Shown in pieces: positions 47,353 through 59,400 of a DNA stretch of 64,000 bases. Each line of letters starts with the position of its first letter. Position 1 is the first letter of the stretch. The notes below the pieces were generated by a model, which was not told the DNA's origin, did not search any database, and saw nothing but the letters and a program-made list of their open reading frames with translations. The DNA is taken from the NCBI GenBank assembly GCA_037039925.1, contig JAXRKP010000069.1, positions 225,001-289,000 of the forward strand, in the 5' to 3' direction. The translations under genes and the position numbers were made by a program. This DNA comes from Doris montereyensis. Taxonomy: Eukaryota; Mollusca; Gastropoda; Nudibranchia; Dorididae.

Positions 47353-49028
47353 CTGTTTACAATGCAGATACTTAAAAATCCTATGACTGAGACATCTAAA
47401 AAAACAGTCCATCTTGTAAGTAATGAATTTATCCCATTTTTATGAACTGTCTGTTTTGATTTGTTGGTGCGAATGAAATGTCCCAAGTTACCCTTATTTC
47501 AGCAAAACAGCCACTCTAACAACATCAGAGCAGCCACACACGACCACCCTCCAGAATACAAAATATGATCACAACAGATTCTTGAAAAGTTATTTTATTA
47601 AAATTGAGAACTTTTATTGAAATACAGAGAATTTTTAACAAGACTAACAACAACACAAAACTGATCAGCCGTACTGACATTAGACTTACACTAGAGTCGC
47701 ATTGACATTAGATCATTCTACATATATACATACAGACAAAGAGGAAATAAAGCCAACATAAACAACTCATAAATGATACTAATGATAGGAAACGGAACAT
47801 CCCAGTATTGTACTGGCAGCTAACTAAACTTAGTCTTACTCTTACACATGTAGATGATGACTCATTATGATAATGAAATGGCCAAGTGAATGAAAAAAAG
47901 TGATCAAAGAAGGATATTATTATTATCAATCAGCTAGTATCAGCAGCACAGCATTTTTAAATCAATAAAAGAATAGATATGCAATAAACGTAAAGAATAA
48001 AATACTAACAAATTTAAAAAGCCACCTGCTGATACCAATACTAAACCCGTATGCAACCTTCATTTGATAATGTGAAATTCATACCGGTATTGCAAAAGTC
48101 AAAGAAGTTCATTTAATAAAGGATTCATTCCTTATTTTATATATAATCTGTGACCATACAGCCCCCTCCCCTCACTAATATGTGACAATATATCACAAGA
48201 TACAGGATAAGGTACAACATAAAAAAAACCCATATAAAAAACCAAAAAGGTAAACAATTTGAAACGGTTAAATAAAAAAGATTGATCCAGAAATATATAT
48301 ATACATGCTGAAGCTAGCAACAAAAGAAAGAATCTCCCACATTCCATTAGGCTTGGTCCAAAGTAGTCTAAAGAAAAATGTACAACCAACGAGTCTGATA
48401 ATTAATACTGAGAGGGATGTTCCTGATTCCCTCCTTTCCTTCCAAATTCAACAACAGTTCGATCCATCATAACAACAATTCAAAGTTTACAACATCCAAC
48501 AAACCCATAGATCTCTTCCAATATCTTTCACCAAGCAGCATCTCTCTTGATCAGGTGAATCCTCCCTTCCTCCCTCTCTAACAAACATAAATGTGTATAT
48601 ACACACACACACAACCTGTATGGCTCATTCACTTACTAGTAGTAGTAATACATGTAATATTAACAGGGTGATCATTTCATGTATTTGTTTCATTCCCTTA
48701 AGAACATGCATGCATTGCAATCTCTTTATTATACAAAGTTCAATTGTGTTGGGTTTGGTGAAGCTTATATATATATATATATATATAATATATATATACA
48801 ACAAAAGTCTAGCCTAGGTGTCACTAGAGAAATCATTGACAAAAAGAACTTACTGAAAAGATATCAAGGAAAGTTTATAAGATAGAGATTCTTTCATTAG
48901 AAAAAACAAAACTAACAAAAAGCAGTGTTGATCTTATTTGGATAATGTGAGATTAGTGAGAAAAGTTAATGTTAAATGAGAACAAATATACCAGGACCTT
49001 TCTATTTCCACTTGGTACTGGCAGCAAA
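47353..49028. other. No gene recognised; possibly 3' region of the RAMAC-like gene
   Basis: AT-rich. On the minus strand an AATAAA lies near 47612-47617, but there is no transcript evidence linking it to the gene at 49634-50133. A TA run is at 48767-48800. Confidence 0.35.
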
Positions 49029-49039
49029 GTCAGCAATTA

Positions 49040-49329
49040 TTAAAGTAACTAAAGTTCCCTCAAGGCCCATGGAGCTGAAGTTTATCCCGTTTTCCATAGC
49101 GTGAAGCAGAACAGGTGATGATAATTACCTCCTGGACAAGACGCTAGTCTGATGCAGATTTTTACTCCAAAACCAGTGCTTGTACCCATTTGCACCTGGG
49201 TCAAGTAAGTAAAATGTGTGTTAATGTCTTTCCCAAGGAACACTGCATCAGACCTACCGTTGCTAGCTAGGTTCAAACCCAGGACCTCACAATCCCGTTT
49301 GGCAACATAACTGCACGGCCACTGACGCA
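49040..49329 (-). mobile_element. SINE family A copy with 11-bp target-site duplication
   Basis: GTCAGCAATTA at 49029-49039 and GTCAGTAATTA at 49330-49340 (one mismatch). Minus-strand head GCGTCAGTGGCCGTGCAG, B box GGTTTGAACCTAG, core TACTTGACCCAGGTGCAAAT. Confidence 0.87.
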
Positions 49330-49633
49330 GTCAGTAATTACATGTGGAGAAAATAACTATCTGTATTGACTAGAAGTTTACTTATATATCAATAACGACT
49401 GAAAGTTTTCTTAAATATCAGTACTGACTGAAAGTTTTCTTGACAAGAAAATTGAATCTGCAGTTGGAAATTGAACATTTGTTTCATTTTCATTTGAATG
49501 CATTTGGTCCCAGGACAAAGAAGGGAAACAATTTTTTTTTTGGTAAGGTAGATCAGATTAACAAACAAGAGAAGCCCTGCTCAGACTCAACGTCAGTTTT
49601 TTTAGTGTCACAAACTTCTCATTCCCTTTTTCT

Positions 49634-50133
49634 TCAAAATCGTCTGGGAGATCTGTCCCGCTGATATCTGTCTCTATTGTGGTATTCTCCATCCCTGTCC
49701 CTGCTTCTGTAATTATCGTAACTCTCGTGGCGTGGTCTGTTTCCGTGGTAATTGTAGTCTCCTCTTCCTCTGTGTTCTCTGCCGTCACGATGATGGTCTC
49801 CATAGTTTCGGCCCCTCTGCCATGGTCTGCTGTTATCCCGCTGACGTCTTCCAAAATAACCCTCAACACACGGGGGCGAGACATGGTACTTGACTCTGAC
49901 ACAGTCTTAGCGTAGCTAGGGTCTTCTTCTGTATATCGACGATCAAACAAGCCCTCTAGAGTTTCAAGCTCGTGGATAAGAGACGAGTCCCCTGAACCGT
50001 CAGGCACGACAGCTGATGACAAAATGGTTTGTTTAGAGCTGTCAGAGTGACTCGTGTCGCCACCGTCGTGTAAGGGAGCATCCACAATAGCAATGCCAGC
50101 TGCAGCCGCAATGTCTGCCAAGTCTGACATCAT
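49634..50133 (-). CDS. RAMAC: RNMT-activating mini protein (RAMAC/FAM103A1)-like, with a frame change
   Basis: RAMAC binds and activates the nuclear mRNA cap guanine-N7 methyltransferase RNMT. Minus strand from ATG at 50133 (MSDLADIAAA after it) gives a ~60-residue acidic N-terminal extension, then LETLEGLFDRRYTEEDPSYA, matching the family's FEEMFASRFTENDKEYQEY. Downstream the matching frame changes by one step between about 49865 and 49905: the other frame gives SPPCVEGYFGRRQRDNSRPW, like RAMAC's SPPIVEEW and its N/R/G/Y-rich RNA-binding tail (RGRGDYNYHGNRPRHESYDN, ending RDRSPRRF, TGA at 49634-49636). The unshifted frame runs on as a low-quality E/T-rich tail. A splice acceptor (CTTTTCAG) lies just upstream, so a 5' UTR exon is probable. 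Either an assembly indel or a real pseudogenisation explains the shift. Confidence 0.68.
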
Positions 50134-50165
50134 CAATGTAAACAAGTTCCACCGCTGGAGGAGAA

Positions 50166-50325
50166 CTGAAAAGAAAACCCCAAAGACAACTCTTTAGAAA
50201 ATATTTGAACAGGGTGAATGATGATAAGATTTACCGCCATTGGATTCCTTGTATAATTTTATCCTAGAAAACTGTGTGTTTTAACTTTGACATTTGACTT
50301 TAAAAACCCTTTACAAAAGTTGAGA
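50166..50325 (-). other. Putative intron start upstream of the RAMAC-like coding exon
   Basis: The minus-strand sequence GGTTTTCTTTTCAG just upstream of the coding exon is a good splice acceptor. No matching upstream exon can be defined. A TATA-like GGTATAAAAC on the minus strand at about 53093-53102 is one possible promoter, but unproven. Confidence 0.4.
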
Positions 50326-50329
50326 ATGG

Positions 50330-50640
50330 AATTGAATTCAATGGACTTTATTATTCACGAAAGGAAATTTGTTTTTATCACAGTGAGTGCATACAATGTA
50401 AAATAAGTATAAACTACAAATACTATGAAACATTTAATGTACAAGTAATTCATTAACTATAACATAATAATATAATAACAATTACACAATTATTATGGAT
50501 CAATATAAACATATGTCAGTGACAACAATGATGACAGTATTGAGAGTCATAATGGTGATCATAATAATAATAGCACTTATAAAGCGCTTTAACCCGTAGA
50601 AAACAGGCTCTAAACGCTTAAATATCCTGGTGGTTTTGAC
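50330..50640 (-). mobile_element. Retroposon 3' end(s)
   Basis: On the minus strand AAATTTCCTTTCGTGAATAA and TAAAGTCCATTGAATTCAAT end near 50330, resembling the tails at 34104 and 35455. A separate AAAGCGCTTTA block with an ATAATAATAAT run at about 50565-50595 resembles the start of the LINE end at 62505. Confidence 0.5.
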
Positions 50641-50649
50641 AACAATGAT

Positions 50650-51780
50650 GTTTTGATGATGATGATGATAATGATAAAGCACTCTTGGTACTACATTGTC
50701 ATTTTGAAATGATGTGCTCTGGGGGTAACCCAAGTCCTACATCTGTGTCAAGAAACCAAAACAACACAACAAAAAATTAAAGAAATTTTTGTGTGTTCCA
50801 GACTGGTATTGAAACTCAGATCGCCTGATTCCATACATCATGAGCCCACTCCATACAGCTAATCTAAGCATAGTATGTGCGTAGACATGTGTACTCTGCA
50901 GTATACATTATCTGTATTACCCTATCTACCCCAGGTCATTTCAAGGCAGGAAGAGGTTGGCAGCGTGTTAATAAGTCAAAAAGTGAAAGTGAGAGAGGAT
51001 TTCACTGTCAATGTGTCAATGGCTTGGCAATTTTGTTTGTTGCTGGGCGATTTTGGACACTGAAGATGCAGCAGGTGTGTCGATATAAGAGGAGAAATGG
51101 AAAAAAATGTTAATATACAGGAATATACAGGAATCTGTTTATTGATATTATGAAAGAGATTAATCAGGACCAAACAAATTTGTCAATGTAAGCTGAATGT
51201 TGTTATATACAGTGTCGATATATGTGGAGTAGACTGTATGTGCAAACTGAAGATGATTGAGGTCATAGATCTAGATCTATGTGTACAAGTTGAAGACGAT
51301 TGAGGTCATTAAAGCGTTGCTTGGTTGATTGATAAGAAAATGAGAGCATGGCTTTTTAAAACAAAAATGTAAACTGTCAACGAAACAATGCATCACCAAA
51401 ACATAGTTCATTGTTCTAAAGGCACTATATAGAGGTTATTTGTAACCCTTTCAGGAAATCTTAGCCTAATCAGTTGAGATTTAAAGATGATAGGTCAGAT
51501 TGCATATATATTGGCTTGTTCATATTTAATGTTTTTGGTATATTTACCCCATTACCTGTATACTCATCCCTCATGACTCTTAACTTATTCAGGGGGAGAG
51601 ACCTTCCTGAACACCCTCCCACCAACTGCAGTATTATTCCTTTTCATGTTGAATAGAAGAAGGCTACAATATATATTATATATATATTGATTGTTAGTAA
51701 ACAATGCAATCAAAACAAAATGACAGTAATAAAATGAATTGACCGCTACATCACCTAACTGAAAGGAGATAAAAAACAAT
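50650..51780. other. No gene recognised
   Basis: Contains a short tandem duplication at about 51245-51306 (GAAGATGATTGAGGTCAT and GAAGACGATTGAGGTCAT). No coding evidence. Confidence 0.5.
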
Positions 51781-52480
51781 CACATATTGAGGTCAAGTGT
51801 GGTAGCCTCGTCAGAGGGTGCGAAATCTCTCGGTGACGCATGCGGAAACCTCGTACACAGCGGAGCTAGGTTATTGATCGATATTGAAGGGATACTGGAA
51901 GGTCAGCCTTACAAGGGTAGTAAATAGGAAAAAGGACGCGTTCCGGCTCAAAAGCTTACATCCAAAAAGGCCTTCGGTTCAGTCTATTGCTAATAGGGTG
52001 TGTCCATCCTTAACTTTGCCTTGGACAACTGGTAGTAACGATGCTAACTGTGTTACTATGCTGGAAGTAGGCTTGTTATACAACTTTCATTATTGGTCAC
52101 CCCTATTGTAAAATGGAATGATCCTACTAGGACAAGTCCATTGCCACAGGGGTGTAAATGTGAGCTGGTCTGTTTTGAGAGTGTGGGTGATTGAACTGAT
52201 AATAAGAATGTGTGTTTGCACAGATACGTAGTTGATCTTGTTGTCTCCTACTAAATTGGAAAGAATGTAATCATCCTAGTTTAGCTTGGTTTGGGTGAGA
52301 CCAGATGATCGTCATGCGACTGAATTCAATAGATAGGTGATGGCCTGGTCAGAAGTCACATTTCGCCGTGAACTCGTAAAATTTTGTGGGCAGCGTCATG
52401 GCAATGACGGTCAGCGAGCCAACTAGCATGTGGCAGCCTTTGTGCTGGCTGAGAAGGCCGCTTTTCTTGTGTTAATAACA
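51781..52480. other. GC-richer unexplained block
   Basis: Higher GC and CpG content than its surroundings (for example CGCATGCGGAAACCTCGTAC at about 51837). No long open frame or recognised element. It could be part of an old transposon or the unspliced 5' region of a gene. Confidence 0.4.
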
Positions 52481-52790
52481 CTTCAGAATATTATGAAGGT
52501 TTCACATCTAAATATCATAAGTTATAAAGTTACGTGGATATTTAATCCATATCAGAGCCCAAAAAACACAAACCAGTCATTAGGCCCAGGTATCCCCACG
52601 CGCTGACATATGAATCAGCTAGACAAAGTGAGTTGTGAACACACAGCACAGTGTGTTTAGCAATGAAATGGGTAGCTCCATGCGGGTAAGGAGTACCCAA
52701 AACACATTGCATTTTGTTATGAGAAAGAAAAATGACAGATCTAGATTCTATACCTATCACCATCCTTGAACGATGAACCCTCTGTCCTCG

Positions 52791-52817
52791 ACCCCCCCCC
52801 CCCCCCCCCCCCCCCCC
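52791..52817. repeat. Poly(C) tract of about 27 bases
   Basis: A pure C run. It creates a run of glycines in a minus-strand open frame of 161 codons, which is not considered a gene. Confidence 0.97.
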
Positions 52818-52819
52818 AT

Positions 52820-53808
52820 CTCTTACTATGATGGTATGGTCCTTGGTCACGGTGGCAATCCGCCCTGGAAAGCCGTGATTGTGCCTGTGAGCAGGCAGGA
52901 CGATTGGAAGACTAATTAATTTTTTTTTAGAGATATATAAAACAATGAAAAAGTTGTCAGATATTATAAAACACAAAAGGATCCACAGTGGAATGAAGTG
53001 ACAATGGTACCAAAGGAGACAGCACACGTTCTAGATCCTGCAGTAAGTTGATGTTTACAGTTCGTGTCGCCCGGCTTCTACTACCACTTTTAGTTTTATA
53101 CCAAACCGGAAATCAAGCTCTTAGTTCAGAAAAACAACAAATGCTTCCTTTTGGCTATATTCACAATAAAATATAATTTGTGTGTATAGTAAAGTTGATA
53201 GCGATAGCTTGGTGATTGGCCTAGTGCATTCGGCTGTTTTGTATTGTATTACATGTAGATAAATGCAACAATAATGGTATCTTTAGAACTGCTCTATTTG
53301 AACAGAAATGAACACAAACACACAATGATTAAAGGTCAAGCATGACAAAATATAAAAAAATCGATGAAAGGCGGTAACAAAGTTCTTTACCACCGACTAG
53401 GTCTATGCAGAGCAATACTCTAGGGTCAACTTTGCTAACTCATATTTCTTGTAAAGACTTGACAATATTTAAAGATCCGAACAAAATTCTGCTTCTTGTT
53501 TTAAACAAATCCCACAAGTCAAAGAGTGAGGTGATGCGAGCCAGGAAGAACACGGAAGAAGTATCCCGCCGTTTATTTGATGGAACTATTATTTTCGTTT
53601 CAACCATAAACGTTAATTTTTAAAAAGGACCTTAAATGTATGTTAGATTACATTTCGATACATAAAACAATCATACAATCAAACGACTGCTCTATCGGCG
53701 TGGTCTTTAAAATAGTTGTACATCACCTGTACATGTAGATCTTATTGCGCCCCCTCCCCCTGCTCGCTCTCTGTCTATGTCTCTCTGTCTCTGTATGTCT
53801 GTCTGTCT

Positions 53809-53810
<2 letters not shown>
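52820..53810. other. No gene recognised
   Basis: Ordinary intergenic sequence. A minus-strand TATA-like sequence at about 53093-53102 followed by GC-rich sequence could be a promoter for the minus-strand gene at 50.1 kb. Confidence 0.35.

Positions 53811-53811
<1 letters not shown>

Positions 53812-53905
<94 letters not shown>
53812..53905. repeat. (CT)n microsatellite at LTR element insertion site
   Basis: About 45 CT units just upstream of the element. The continuation of the microsatellite is found at 58529-58676 beyond the element. Confidence 0.95.
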
Positions 53906-53907
<2 letters not shown>

Positions 53908-53917
53908 GTTTGTCTAT

Positions 53918-54139
53918 TGTAATGGAATGAGTCCTACAACAATAGCTGTAGTGTTGTGTCTTTTCGTACTGCTGAGACTGTACCGTGCTCTTCCTGTACT
54001 GTCGAGTTGTCGGGGAGTTGAATAAAGTACACGTGCCTGTAAAGACGTGTTTCCAGTGTCTTATTACGATGTTGCCCTTTATGTATATTTCCTAAGTGTC
54101 AGACTATTGTGTTTACATGTACAACCCACGCATATGACA
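53918..54139 (+). repeat. 5' LTR
   Basis: TGTAATGGAATGAGTCCTAC to GCATATGACA. It contains AATAAAGT (a likely polyadenylation signal) about 98 bp from its start and matches 58301-58523. Confidence 0.95.
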
Positions 54140-54193
54140 TGTTGGCAGTGTGAGTAGGTTTTATTTCTTATTTTGTCCACAATTTAATAGAAA

Positions 54194-54679
54194 ATGGCTT
54201 TTAAACCACCCTCTGAATTCACATTCGATAAACCCCATCTTTGAGCTGAATCGCGCCAGCGCTTCCTAAGGTATCGGTCCGCCTCAAAACTTGAGGGGCA
54301 GGAAGCCCGGGTACAAGTTACACAACTGGAAGAAACGGCTTTTGACCTAGTCCTGGACAGATTTACAGCGCATTTCTCATCTAAACGGAATGTGATACAT
54401 GAGAGAGCCGTCTTTTATCAAAGGTTTCAACTGGAAAATGAATCCATTGAACAGTGTGTAAGGGCATTGTATGAATTAGCAAGCTATGCGGATTTTCCAG
54501 ACAAAAATGACGCAATTAGAGATCAACTTGTACTAAGGTGCAGAGACAAAGAACTTTCACTGAAGCTACAGCTAAGCACAGATTTGAAGCTTAGTGACGC
54601 AGTCACAATAGCGAGACAACAAGAGTTAGTAAAGGCGCAACTGCAAGTTCAAGAAAATCAAGAACAAGTGGTACTTTAG
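54194..54679 (+). pseudogene. gag remnant of the Gypsy element
   Basis: From ATG at 54194 the frame has an early TGA at about 54242, then stays open to TAG at 54677. The region includes RFQLENESIEQCVRALYELA, typical of the conserved Gypsy gag core. The frame change to the zinc knuckle follows. Confidence 0.85.
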
Positions 54680-54758
54680 ATATAGACGCAACTTCAAGAC
54701 ACGTGAGAACAAAAGGGTGTCACCAAAGGGATAATAGGATACCTAACAGACACAAAAG

Positions 54759-55058
54759 ATGGGTGTTAAGTGTGGAAAGTGTGGCCGTTACCACGAAAGA
54801 GGAAAATGTCCTGCTTACGGGAAGAAGTGCCACAACTGCCAGAAAATGAATCACTTTAGTCAGGTATGCCGCGCAAAACATACAAACGTAAACAGTCTAA
54901 AACAGAGCAGTGACAACAATAATCAAGAGAAAAAATGCTTCGTTGTTCCGCACAATGGTGTCCTTCAAGATAGACACAGGAGTCGATGTCAATATCATTA
55001 CCAGCAAAATGTGGAAAACCATTGGCCAACCGAAGTTATAAGAAAACCATGGAGTTAA
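54759..55058 (+). pseudogene. Nucleocapsid zinc knuckle and protease remnant
   Basis: Two zinc-knuckle motifs, a degenerate CGKCGRYHERGKC and a canonical CHNCQKMNHFSQVC (C-x2-C-x4-H-x4-C), lie at about 54768-54870. A protease-like IDTG with VDVNII lies near 54970-55000 in another frame, indicating a frameshift between them. Confidence 0.85.
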
Positions 55059-55199
55059 GCTTATGAGTCCTGGCGGTCTTCTAGTTGTTAATGGGCTTTT
55101 CACGACGAAGATTAAAGATGACTTAAATGCTACATTTTATGTAGTGAAAAAATACACACAATGTCTTCTCAGCCGAGCAACATCAAAAGCTTTAGGGCT

Positions 55200-56090
55200 A
55201 GTTGTTGTAAGAGGCAATTTAAATGAAGTAGGGTTGAAAATTTTGGAGAAGTCAAATGTGATCCAGTGAAGATACAGCTTCGAGATGACGCCACACCATA
55301 CCCAGTTCCTGTGACCAGACGAATACCTCTTCCATTGATGAAAAAAGTTGAGGTCGAGTTGAAGAGAATGAAGGAAGGGAATGTCATTCAAGAAATTGGG
55401 GAGCCAACTGATTGGCTGGCAGTGTTAAAACCAAATGGTACCGTAAGAATCTGTGTAGATCTCAAGAAATTGAACAAGGCTGTAAAACGTGAACGTTTGA
55501 TTCTGCCAATTCTTGACGATATTATCCACGAGCTCCAGGATTCAACAATCTTTTCTAAACTTGACGGAGCCAGTGGATATTGGTAAATCCCGCTTGATCC
55601 AAAATCAGCAAAATACACAGCGTTCATCACACCGTTTGGCAGGTACTATTTTACGCATCTTCCATTTGGAATAACATTAGCACCGGAAATATTTCAACGT
55701 GTTATGATGAAATTACTGCAAGGAATAAAAGGCATTATCTGTTAGATGGACTAGTATGTCATTCTTCCTTTTAAGAAGACCACACTCAGCTATTAAAGAC
55801 AGTAGAAACGAAACTCAAAGAAGCTGGTCTGAAATTAAATTCAGAGAAGTGTATATACTACAAAGAAGAATTGAACTTTTTGGGACACGCCATAAGCAAG
55901 AATGGAATTAGAGCCGACGATTCCAAGGTAGAAGCAATCGTAGGGATGAAAGCATCCACTAACGTGAGTGAACTCAAAATTTCCTTAGGACGCTTTCTCC
56001 CTAACCTATCAACAGAATTGAGTCCAATAAATGGATTACTGAAAAAGAATTCGCATTGGTCCTGGGCAATAAAGAGCATTTGATTTTGAG
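55200..56090 (+). pseudogene. Reverse transcriptase remnant
   Basis: Fingers and palm regions around 55266-55584 (TDWLAVLKPNGTVRICVDLK) are open, then a TAA at about 55584. The polymerase catalytic aspartate pair near 55750 is destroyed by in-frame stops. The connection with NFLGHAISKNGI follows near 55875-55910, and the frame breaks again before RNase H. Confidence 0.88.
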
Positions 56091-56590
56091 AGAGTTAAAG
56101 ATTTACTCACCTCAGCATCTGTACTTGCCTACTTCGATGTTGCAAAGCCTACCATAATTTCAGCTGACAACAGTTTATATGGACTAGGGGCAGTATTATT
56201 ACAAGAACACCCATATGGCCCCCGGCCAGTTGCTTTTGCACCGCGTTCCCTCACCAAAGCAGAACAACAGTATGCACAGATTGAAAAAGAATATCTTGCT
56301 GCGACATGGGCTTGTGAAAAATTTGATCGCTATTTAATTGGATTGAAAGATTTTACTCTACTGACAGATCACAAACCTCTTGTTCCTTTAATCAATTCAG
56401 GGGATTTGATCGACACTCCAATTCGATGTCAGCGACTGTTAATGAGAATGATGAGATTTCAACTTCGAGCAGTCTACACTCCAGGCAAAGAAATGCTTAT
56501 TTCGGACACTCTTTCAGGAGTCCTGTCAACGCTACATCCGAAAAAGAAAGATCGTTACAAGACGATGTCGCCGCGTATGTCAGTGAAGTA
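56091..56590 (+). pseudogene. RNase H remnant
   Basis: Blocks with ISADNSLYGLGAVLLQ, AEQQYAQIEKEYLA and LLTDHKPLVPLI are the standard Gypsy RNase H landmarks. The frame stays open to about 56590 (TAG). Confidence 0.85.
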
Positions 56591-56599
56591 GTAAATTCA

Positions 56600-57790
56600 T
56601 GGCCAGTGACAGACATAAAACTAAATCAAATTCGTGATCAGTCACAACAGGATGTATGCATCAAAACAACAATGGAATATGTTGTAAATGGATGGCCAGA
56701 ATACAAACGAGATGTTAAATTGGCATCAAGTAATTTCTACATGTTGAAAGGAGAACTAAGTGTATGTAAAGGTCAGAGAGGACAGAGAATCGTGATACCA
56801 TATATTTTACGATAAGAAATTATCGACAACATCCATAGTGGTAACCAAGGAATCACAAAATGTCGCAAAAGAGCCAACCAATCTGTTTGATGACCAGGAA
56901 TAAACATGGATATAGAAGAAAATGTATCGAAATGTAGGTGCTGCATTGAGAAGAGGCCAACACAGAGACGAGAACCTCTGATTTCTACGTCATTTCCAGA
57001 ACGACCATTTCAAAAAGGTGGCAACCGATTTGTGCGAAGTAAAAAATCAAATGTACCTAGTAACCACCGATTATTACTCTAGATACATTGATATTGCACA
57101 CCTTACAAACGTGACTTCAGCAGACATCATTAATTTGCAAGCTAAAGAACTTATTTACCGCACATGGGATTCCATAAACAGTTGTATCAGACAATGATCC
57201 ACAATTCGCTTCAACTGAGTTTAAAGCTTTCTCCAGAACCTGGAATTTCCATCATATCACCAGTAGTTCACATAATCCTTAGTCAAATGGTGAAGTAGAG
57301 AGAGCTGTGCGAACAGCTAAAGACATTCTCAAACAAGAAGATGTCCACCTTGCGCTCTTAGCATACAGAGCAACGCCCATCCCGAGTCTTGACAGGAGTC
57401 CAGCAGAAATGGCTATGGGTAGAAGGATACGCACAACCGTTCCGCTTTGCCAAACAATCTGCAAGCAAGGAAACCCCACAACATAGGAAACCGGGATCAG
57501 CGAGCTAAAGAGCGTCAGAAATAATACTACGATCGACGTCATAGTTCACAAGATCTTCACCCAGGTGATCATGTACGAGTCAAAACCGACGGTGATAAAA
57601 TGTTGAATCTCAAGCTTAAGTCGTTGGCAAATGCGCTCCAATGTCATATATTGTCAGCACCGAAATAGGAGAATTACGAAGAAATCGTCGCCATTTGCAA
57701 TTGGATACGACTCGTCCACCACAGGATAATTCATCACCAGAGAGAACAGCATCGACCAGCGATGAAGACAACAATGTCTCAGATTAATCT
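56600..57790 (+). pseudogene. Integrase remnant
   Basis: An HHCC-type zinc-binding region (56820-56950), then a core in which the first catalytic Asp (VATDL, about 57020), the second (SDNDPQFAS, about 57190) and the Glu (NGEVERAVR, about 57290) are visible in broken frames. Spacing fits DD(35)E. Several stops make it non-functional. Confidence 0.85.
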
Positions 57791-58288
57791 TCGAAAGTAT
57801 TTAAAGGAAGTCCTATCAGGCCTCTCGAGCCTGCCCCATCGTCTTCAGCTACCAGATCTGAAGCTCGTGCTCACACAAGTAGTGGTCGAGCCATCATTAA
57901 ACCAGCACGATTCCGTGATGGTTAATTTCTCGTTAAGTTTTGTCAAGTTAAATTAATGTGTGAAATTCACTTGGATTAGCAGCAGTAATCAATGTGATCA
58001 GTTACGAAAACAACTGTATTGTGTTTCAAGTATTTGGGATAGCAGCAGCATTCGCAACATCATTCACAAGTACATTCATTAAACGTGTCTCAAGATACTT
58101 TTGAAAATGAACAGTCCAATTAGGAAGACAACACAACTTGACATTCAAATTCATGTTTAAAGACTTTAGTCTAAATCCATGTGGCCATTGTAAAAATTCA
58201 AGTATTCTAATATGTCTTGTCCTTAATCAAACTGAAGTGTAATCGTCTTGATTATGTTTTGAAACTTTTAAATAAAGGGTCAGTTACT

Positions 58289-58300
58289 AAAAGGGGCAAA
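58289..58300 (+). other. Polypurine tract
   Basis: AAAAGGGGCAAA immediately before the 3' LTR, primer for plus-strand DNA in LTR elements. Confidence 0.85.
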
Positions 58301-58523
58301 TTTGATGGAATGAGTCCTACAACAATAGCTGTAGTGTTGTGTGTTTTCGTACTGCTGAGACTGTACCACGCACTACCTGTACTGTCGAGTTGTGGGGGAA
58401 TTGAATAAAATACACGTGCCTGTAAAGACGTGTTTCCGGTATATTATTACGATGTTGCCCTTTATATATATTTCCTAAGTGTCTGGACTATTGTGTTTAC
58501 ATGTACAACCCACGCATATAACA
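58301..58523 (+). repeat. 3' LTR
   Basis: TTTGATGGAATGAGTCCTAC to GCATATAACA. About 17 differences from the 5' LTR, including its first TG (now TT). Confidence 0.95.
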
Positions 58524-58528
58524 TCTAT

Positions 58529-58739
<211 letters not shown>

Positions 58740-59400
58740 AAAATCGTAAACAATGGTGAACGGGTGCTGTTGGTGCCTATTTCTCTATAAACATGTTATG
58801 ATTACACATCAATCAATAACTAATAGTTGATGCTTGAGTTTAATTCTGACTTTTGTACTCCAAACTGCTGTTTTGGAGAACACTTCAATATGACTTCATT
58901 TCATGATTATTTGTGTGGAAATCTCTGCATTGTCTACGACAAATTATATAAATCGGAAGGCCACCGTATCACCTAAAGTAGTTTTCAGCGAACGAAGGAT
59001 AATTCATGCATTCTCATGTAATAAGTCTTAAACTAGACTCGGTCTAGATCTCGTTACCAATATAATTTTATGTCCAAATTGAACGCTTTATACGCCGATT
59101 GTGTACCGCGTCATAATTCCATGGGAACGTGATGCCAACACAGCAACAAGCTTGGGTCTCTCCTTTCAAGAAGAAATGGTGGTACAAGAAATAGTATTGT
59201 AATACAATAATAACTAAAGGTCAAAACCTGGGATCAGGCCAGAAGCCGGTTGTATGCCGGTTGCTGAGGTATGATAAAAAAGAACAGACACTTTTAACAT
59301 TTTGTTCTAGACTCTTTAGTTTATCCTACGCTTGTTATGCCTACGTGTTTATTTAGAACATGATAACGACAATAACATAGTTCATAGTTTACACACAGTT
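58740..59400. other. No gene recognised
   Basis: Unremarkable intergenic DNA before the TCTAGATC-rich region. Confidence 0.5.

Larger units (their letters stand above)
53918..58523 (+). mobile_element. Decayed Ty3/Gypsy-type LTR retrotransposon
   Basis: 4606 bp, bounded by ~222-bp LTRs and a 5-bp duplication TCTAT (53913-53917, 58524-58528). A polypurine tract AAAAGGGGCAAA at 58289-58300 directly abuts the 3' LTR. Order of domains gag, zinc knuckle, protease, RT, RNase H, integrase is that of the Gypsy group. Stops and frameshifts break every gene. The LTRs differ at about 17 positions (~8%), so the insertion is old. No env-like frame is seen. Confidence 0.95.

Noticed and set aside
52542..53027. 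161-codon minus-strand open frame with a hydrophobic start and glycine run
   Set aside because: The glycines come from a poly(C) tract; the remainder has no recognisable domain and no splice or start support.
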